Source: Sordaria brevicollis (lineage: Eukaryota; Ascomycota; Sordariomycetes; Sordariales; Sordariaceae). From it: a DNA stretch of 64,000 nucleotides. Below, in pieces: positions 58,036 to 64,000 of the stretch. The translations under genes and the position numbers were made by a program. The stretch lies in NCBI GenBank assembly GCA_033439795.1, contig JAUTDP010000001.1:3286001-3350000 (forward strand), written 5' to 3'. Under the pieces are notes generated by a model. That model did no database searches, was not told the DNA's origin, and saw nothing but the letters and a program-made list of their open reading frames with translations. Position 1 is the stretch's first letter, and each line of letters starts with the position of its first letter.

Positions 58036-58842
58036 CTACTCATCGCTCCACTTAAGCTTCAAAACCGCTTCGGAAACCCTATACTCCTTGAGCGCCTTGA
58101 TCGCATCCTCGGGGTTCTTGGCCTCCACCAAAATCTTGCCGTTGGCCTGGTTGACAAAACCCTCCTGGATGCTGTTCTGGATCCACTGCAGGATACCATC
58201 ATAGAATCCGTTGATATTGAGCAGCACGATGCCCTTGTCATGAATGCCCAGCTGGTTCCACGTCACCGTCTCAAACAGCTCCTCCATGGTTCCGTATCCG
58301 CCGCTCATGGCAATGAAACCCGATCCCGGGCCGCCAGCAAGAACTTCCTGCGCCATCATCAGCTTGCGCGTGTGCATGTCCTTGACGATGGTAGTACGGC
58401 CAAAGACGTTCTCGTCGGGGACGGCGAGCTGCTCCTGCTTGTCCTTGGTGGACTTCTCTTGCTTCTCCTGCTCGCTGACCCCGTTCACTTGCGTGGAAGT
58501 GTACTGCGGGTCGCGCTCGTACCGGACCAAAGCCTCGGGGATGATGCCGTGCACGGAGTCCGGACCGGATAGGGCAACGAGGGTTTTGGCAATCTCGCCC
58601 ATGAGACCGACTGTGCCGCCTCCGTAGACTGTGGGTGTAAATGTTAGTGAAAGATGTTCAAACAAGGGATTTTTGGGGGACGAAGGGTAAGTACCAAGTT
58701 GAATGTTGTTGGCGGCCATGGCGCGGGCCAGCTGACGCGCGGCTTCGAGATAGATGGGGTTGTTACCGGCGGACGCGCCGCAGTAGACGCAGATCTTGGT
58801 CCGCTTGGGACCAGTGCCGTCGGTTGCGCCGTTGGTGGACAT
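58036..58842 (-). CDS. LOG-family protein (lysine decarboxylase-like fold)
   Basis: LOG proteins cleave cytokinin-riboside 5'-monophosphates or other nucleoside monophosphates; the fungal substrate is usually unknown. Two exons (58695-58842, 58036-58628 on the minus strand) join across a 66-bp intron to give 246 residues. The N-terminus KICVYCGASAG and the VYGGGTVGLMG segment are typical. The signature PGGxGTxxE reads SGGYGTMEE, with Ser in place of Pro but the Gly-Gly, Thr and Glu kept. WNQLGIHDKGIVLLNINGFYD is strongly conserved. An inserted Gln/Lys/Glu-rich loop (about residues 110-135) is not typical. The intron has no stop and is a multiple of three, so retention would add 22 residues before GGGTVG; splicing is preferred because it restores the family spacing. 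Confidence 0.93.
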   Translation of the reverse strand: MSTNGATDGTGPKRTKICVYCGASAGNNPIYLEAARQLARAMAANNIQLGTYPSSPKNPLFEHLSLTFTPTVYGGGTVGLMGEIAKTLVALSGPDSVHGIIPEALVRYERDPQYTSTQVNGVSEQEKQEKSTKDKQEQLAVPDENVFGRTTIVKDMHTRKLMMAQEVLAGGPGSGFIAMSGGYGTMEELFETVTWNQLGIHDKGIVLLNINGFYDGILQWIQNSIQEGFVNQANGKILVEAKNPEDAIKALKEYRVSEAVLKLKWSDE

Positions 58843-60381
58843 GTTGGTCGATTTCTTTCCAGTTATTTGGTGGTTTGACTGGATGTTGTGTTTTAAAGAG
58901 TGGTGTTGGTGTTTTCCGGAACAAATTGTGATATGCTCCTCTCTTTAAAAACTGTTAAGAGTGAGAGTGGTGAATGGTAAGACTAGATGAGTGAAGGTGA
59001 AGGTGAAGGTGAAGGTGAAGGGGAATGGAGTGGTGACGTTGAATGGGTCTCGACGTATATATATAGAGTGAATGGCAAGTGGATATTTCCAAGGACCTGG
59101 GCCCAGATCTCTTGCAATGAACCTTCGGGTTAAATCTTGACCGTTTTCGAGACACTGAGATCTACCCGGTCAACCCTTGGAAAGAACAGATGAATTCTAG
59201 ATGTGGTTCCTGGCAAGGCTGTGGGTGAAGTCAGCATCCAAGGTTCTCTTTCAAGAGAGCGTGGTGTAGTGGTTGGATGACTCCTCAACGGGGAAAGTTA
59301 TCTCGAGGACCCTTCCTTGTAAGAGGCGTGAATGGTGTGGATTCATGAAAGAGGACGGGCCCTCAAGGTTACAGGGAGCTTCGGACCTGGGTTGAGCGTG
59401 ATCCGAACTGAATAATCGAAATCGAATCCTCGCGAAGATGGCAAAAAGGTGTTGTTAAATTTCAGACGAACATTCCTAGATCAGTGCATGAAGTAGGTGA
59501 AATGGACAGTGATCTTTCGAACCCAGGGCAAATGGAATGGGGGGGTTGCCGGCCTCGTTATGCACGGACTCACAGAGAAGCCGCAGGACTAACACAAGAT
59601 GTTCGAGCATCGAAGCCAGGCTCTTTACACTGAGAACCAACGTCCCCACAAAGAAGGCCGGCATCTTGATTGATGTGACCGTTACGCGAGAGGTTGGACT
59701 TTTGCAAACAGGAATGTTTGACAATACGGAACTTAGGTGTTGATAGTTTGACAGGAGGAAACCATGGCGGGATGCCTTTCCGGGAAGGCACCGTTCGTAT
59801 GTACAACGTCCTCCGGTTCTCGGGAAGTGAGTGGTTCGCATTATATTGGGTGACACAGCGTAACGGCCATCTGGGTGCGGATCCCCAGTCACGCGATGTC
59901 AAACTAATTGTGGTGTTCTGTAAAATGGGAACTGTAATCCTGTAGGGATAAGTTTTTGAAGTTGGATTGTCAAAGGTCGAATCGTTCGTTGATCACTCGG
60001 TCGAGATTTGAATCGTGTTGCATTCTTGAGATCTCCAAATGGGTATGTTCTATGGACCCTGGCTCTTTCCCCACTGGCGGCTGTCCCGCAAGAGCTCGTG
60101 GAAATATCAAACAGGAGGTACGTGGGATAGACGCTTGGAATGGTGATGGACTGTGGTATCGACTGTTAGAGGCATATGACCCACTTCATTTGTAGCTCCC
60201 CAACACCAAAAAGTAACTGTACCGGGCACGCTGTCCCCTCCCGTCAACATCATCACCATCACAGCCCGGGCCACTCTTCACAACAGAGTCCTGCGGTAAC
60301 GACGAACGTTAAGCATCATCTCAGCTTGATGCAAGTTGGATAACTATCCTTCATTATCCTCCATCCAGCACCACTTTCAAG
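58843..60381. other. divergent intergenic region with a GTGAAG microsatellite
   Basis: The LOG promoter side has a TATATATATA stretch at about 59055-59065 and five GTGAAG units (58991-59020). A tRNA-like A-box segment is at about 59259-59275. No protein gene is convincing between here and the CLPTM1 start. Confidence 0.45.
58991..59020. repeat. (GTGAAG)5 microsatellite
   Basis: Five perfect tandem units lie about 150 bp upstream of the LOG gene start, within its probable leader or promoter. Confidence 0.95.
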
Positions 60382-62426
60382 ATGCCCGAAGGAAATGGCG
60401 CCCAGCGCCTGCCTGCGCGGCAGGAAGAGCAGCAGCAAGGCGTAAGTTATGAATCCATCTCTGGAGCGGTGTATGAAGGGACCGAGTCTAACAATCGAGG
60501 ACTATCCAGTCTTCCATGTTTTCCAAGATTCTTCAGGCAGTTGCTATGTGGGCTCTGATGCAGCTTCTTATGAAGCAGTTTGTGGGCGGTGGCCAGAAGA
60601 CAGCAACAGTTCAGGACGCGACCGGAAACACGGTCCGAGTCTCGACAAGTGTACCTCCCTACGACCAGCGTCCCCAACGCCTCGATGACGGCGCCGTGTA
60701 CAATCGTGTTCCTCAGATTATTGCGCCCATCTGGCCCGATGACAGCCAGGTCGATATCATTGTCACCGTTTCCCCGTCCTTCGTTCCGACCCCGTTGAAG
60801 CAGACCTCGGCAGATAAGGTGGTCTTCGAGGAGAAGCAGTTCAGAATCGGCAACTGGAGCGACGCGCGTACTGAGGAAAGGACTATTGACATTCCCACCG
60901 AGGTTCAGAAGAATGGCACGCTTTGGGGGCATTTCTACGTTGGCTTGTCCGGCGCCCTCATCGACCCTACCCAGCCCAACTACGATCCCGGTTCTGCGTA
61001 CCATTTCGTATGGCCATTGACCCATCACATCCCCAGAAAGAAGGAGTTCAAGACCAGGAATCTTCTTGCTGGCAAGGAGGACGATGTTGAGGAAGTGGAA
61101 GAAGTCGAAGAAGAACAGCCATCTGGACCCATCATCACCAACTATTACCACCCGAACATTTCGCTCTCGTTCATCCCTAACACCGGCTCCATGCCTTTTG
61201 CCCAAACTCACCCAGCTGTTCGCCAGTTTCTCCGCCTCGAGGCCACTGGTGCGAGGGATGGTACCGGCCAGAACACCTGGTACTACCCTATCCTCTTTGT
61301 GAACACCTTCTGGCAGCTCAAGAGTCAGATGACCATCATCAATGAGACGGTTAAGACCATGCCGATGCGCATTGATCTCAACAACTTGGCGGAATGGAAG
61401 TTCAAGACCATGGCGTCCATCGACCTCAGCGCCAGGGAAGCAGCGCGTGCGGCGGCTTTTGGCAACCCTCTGACCACAGGCAGCGATGGTAGCGAGATCG
61501 AAATGATCAAGGAAATCTTCCTGGATTCCAACCCCATTCTCCTCGGCATCACCATCTTCGCCAGTATCGCGCACATGATTCTCGAAACCCTCGCGTTCGG
61601 TTCCGACATTGCCCATTATCGCAAGAAGAAGGACAACGTCGGCATCTCGGTGCGCTCCATCCTCGCCAATGTGTTCATGCAAACCATCATTTTCTTGTAT
61701 CTGGTCGACCAGTCGCAAAACACCAGCTGGATGATTCTCGGCTCTCAGGGCGTTGGTATTCTTATCGAGCTATGGAAGATCACAACAGTGGTCAACGTTC
61801 GCGTTCGCCATGCGCCTGGATCGATAATACCGTACCGTATTTCGTTCGAGGACAAGCACAAGCTCAGCGAGACCGAGGAGAAGACTAAGGAGTACGACGA
61901 GATCGCCTTCAAGTACATGTACATGGCCGGCGTTCCTCTTCTGATCGCTTATGCTATTTACTCGCTGATCTACGAGACTCACAAGTCGTGGTACTCGTTC
62001 ATCATCGCCACTCTCGTCGGTTCGGTGTACGCGTACGGATTCTTGATGATGGTTCCCTCGCTCTATATCAACTACCGTCTCAAGAGCGTTGCTCACATGC
62101 CTGGCAAGGCTATGATGTATAAGTTCCTCAACACCTTCATCGACGACTTGTTTGCTTTCACCATCAAGATGCCCTTCCTCCATCGCCTTGCTACCTTCCG
62201 TGACGACATCATCTTCTTCATCTATTTGTATCAGAGATGGGCCTACAAAGTCGATTACACCCGTGTCAACGAGTTCGGACAGGGCGGCGAGGATGACGCC
62301 GTCGAGAAGAAGAAGGCGGAGGGTCAGAAGGCGGTACTTCCGGCGCCAACTGAGGAGCAGACCGTGGGAACCACCTCCGAGAAGGCTAGTGGAGTCGAGG
62401 CTGGCAAAGCGAGGAAGAGGAAGTGA
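60382..62426 (+). CDS. CLPTM1-family ER membrane protein
   Basis: This is the fungal member of the CLPTM1/CLPTM1L family, multi-span ER membrane proteins; human relatives have been linked to receptor trafficking and to lipid scrambling in GPI synthesis. Two exons (60382-60441, 60510-62426; 68-bp intron) encode 658 residues. A hydrophobic segment near 26-44 probably anchors the N-terminus. A large luminal domain (about 50-350) has an acidic stretch (EDDVEEVEEVEEEQ). A cluster of membrane spans starts near 362 (ILLGITIFASIAHMILETLA) and continues at about 402-420, 426-442 and further on. The region MPFLHRLATFRDDIIFFIYL is highly typical. The tail is Lys/Ala/Glu-rich and ends KARKRK, a possible ER-retention type basic end. 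Confidence 0.95.
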
Positions 62427-64000
62427 ATTAAGGAAGCACGATGACGGACTTGGTTCGGCATTGATCCATCACGGTAAAATGGAGTTTTAACAGGTTGGAG
62501 AAGGGCTGACAGTCCCCAACGGTCATAATATGTATATATACTAATATTAAGCACATAACATACCTGTTGGTGAGTCGCGGTTTTGGGTGGTGGCTGTGGT
62601 CCTGGATATACCCATAGCCGGTAAATGATAAGAGTGCATATGAGAGATAGGCGTGAGTTGTATGGCAGTCGGAACGTCGTACTGACTATAATATGTGTTC
62701 ATACATCTCGGTCCAAAAGGGTCGAACTCTATATCTACGTAGTATCTTACCAGTCATCATCGGACGCCTCTGATGGTAGGGCTGAGCAACGGGTGGGTTA
62801 CACCTGCTATCCATTGGATAATGATAGGTCTTCCCCTCTCCATTGTCAAAGGTGGAGGCTATAAGCACAAGAAGATGTCATTACCAACGGGTGGTTTTGA
62901 AAGTGAAAAGGCTCATGGCATCCCATCTCAAAATAGCCAAACGTATGTGGTGCCCTGGTCCAGTACGTTCAGGGGCCACCTAAATGCGCCCCGCCAAGAT
63001 CTCCGGATCCCCACGTTTTGCAAACAAACCGTCCCTAAACCCCCGTCTCATTCTCCCAAGGGACTCCCAAGCATCACCAACACGACTTTAAAAGTAACCC
63101 TGGGTGAGCACCTTGCTGTCCTTTTTGCAGGGTTTCTTTTGAGGAAGCTTAAACTTCCGCTCAGAGGCCGCCTGTTCCCTTGCTGATTTTCCCTGCCAGG
63201 GTCCCTTTCAAGACGACGATTAACAGCCCCTGTCACATCAAGCGTTATTCCGCGCTGCCAGTGCCATACCTCTACAACAAACTTCCCATCCTCCCTAGGA
63301 CAATTCGTTTAGGACTTTGTTCAGTTTGGGTCGTGTTTGCACGAAGGAACAGCGCCGGTTTTCCACTTCTGCCTGCCTTCCGCCAAGGGGAGATCCACAG
63401 GGCCCTTCCAATAGCTTTTAGGTCCCGCCGTAACCGTCGGATCGTTCCCAAGCGCCCGGGCCTCGAACCCCGTTGCACGACTGCGATTCAACCATCTACC
63501 ATATCCGCATCCGCTCGTCCCCATTTCCTTTCTGAGCGACCGAATCTTCCATGTGAATGTTTCGTTCCCAGAGTGGCCCCCTTTCTCACATACATAACTC
63601 TCGCGTTGAATTTGTTCATCTCTCCTCCATCAGATAGCACCTCGTGGATATCTCTACACTTGATGACCAACGACGACAATATCAAGCACAAACCCAGCGC
63701 ATACGTAGAGATACTTGGGCAGTTAGTCTTGTCTCGCCTACAGTACCCGCCGTTCGACTATCTGTTTTAGTGACGAGAGCCTCACTTTAATCCAGTCCAC
63801 GTCTACTTACGGGCATCTACAACTTTCAAAGGGGCCATCAAACATGCTCTAGGCGAAGGACCCAAGGCCAATGATAAGAAGAATTAGCACGACGACACCA
63901 GGATAACGGCTTAGGCGAGCGAGGATATCAAAGGGATGAGGTGGAGGGGGATCCGATCACTTTAAGAGGATCATGAACCAGCAGCAAAGCAACCATCGCC
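62427..64000. other. intergenic DNA to the window end
   Basis: No convincing protein gene is present; the longest open frame (63180-63770, +) is not protein-like. On the minus strand 63459-63501 shows A-box- and B-box-like sequences of a tRNA or SINE but no good cloverleaf. Confidence 0.45.

Noticed and set aside
58036..58842. LOG gene read as one uninterrupted exon
   Set aside because: The 66-nt segment has a GT donor and CAG acceptor and breaks the conserved QLVYGGGTVG spacing, so splicing is the better model.
63180..63770. 196-codon open frame (+) at the window end
   Set aside because: It runs through the tRNA-like patch and has no recognisable domain or splice structure.

Overview
The window is nuclear DNA of a filamentous ascomycete, most likely Neurospora or a close member of the Sordariales. 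The evidence is short introns of 54 to 131 bp with GT..AG ends, a lone 5S rRNA gene of the Neurospora sequence type sitting between protein genes, a HET-domain gene, and about 13 kb of AT-rich DNA in which CpA and TpG are nearly absent, the signature of repeat-induced point mutation (RIP).

Layout. Bases 1 to about 13190 are a RIP-mutated repeat block with no intact gene. It holds at least two decayed reading frames, a 196-bp tandem duplication and copies of a 30-bp motif. From 13190 to 15800 come non-coding DNA, a hairpin repeat and a MITE-like element. The gene-bearing part then carries 14 protein genes and one 5S gene: a membrane-anchored GH3 beta-glucosidase (+), a HET-domain protein (-), 5S rRNA (-), an unrecognised 170-residue protein (-), cytosolic tryptophanyl-tRNA synthetase (-), mitochondrial release factor 1 (+), a 3.5-kb gap with two Tourist-like MITEs, a secreted serine carboxypeptidase (+), a PRELI/Ups protein (-), Mpe1 (+), Get3 (-), a degenerate short-chain dehydrogenase (+), Trs120 (+), para-aminobenzoate synthase (+), Vps55 (-), proteasome alpha subunit Pre5/PSMA1 (+), a LOG-family protein (-) and CLPTM1 (+).

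The genes are mostly conserved housekeeping functions: translation (WRS, MRF1, 5S), mRNA 3'-end formation (Mpe1), membrane-protein insertion and traffic (Get3, Trs120, Vps55, CLPTM1), mitochondrial lipid transfer (PRELI), protein turnover (Pre5, carboxypeptidase) and folate precursor synthesis. They do not form a pathway cluster. Most neighbours are divergent or convergent pairs, and the divergent WRS/MRF1 pair shares a 543-bp promoter region.

All intron positions were read by hand from GT/AG sites, frame continuity and family conservation. Every spliced model gives a length divisible by three and a single terminal stop. I found no convincing undescribed system. The best leads are the fossil reading frames in the RIP block, the short-chain dehydrogenase that has lost its usual motifs, two MITEs with 3-bp TWA target duplications, and a 28-nt exon carrying the catalytic loop of the tryptophanyl-tRNA synthetase.
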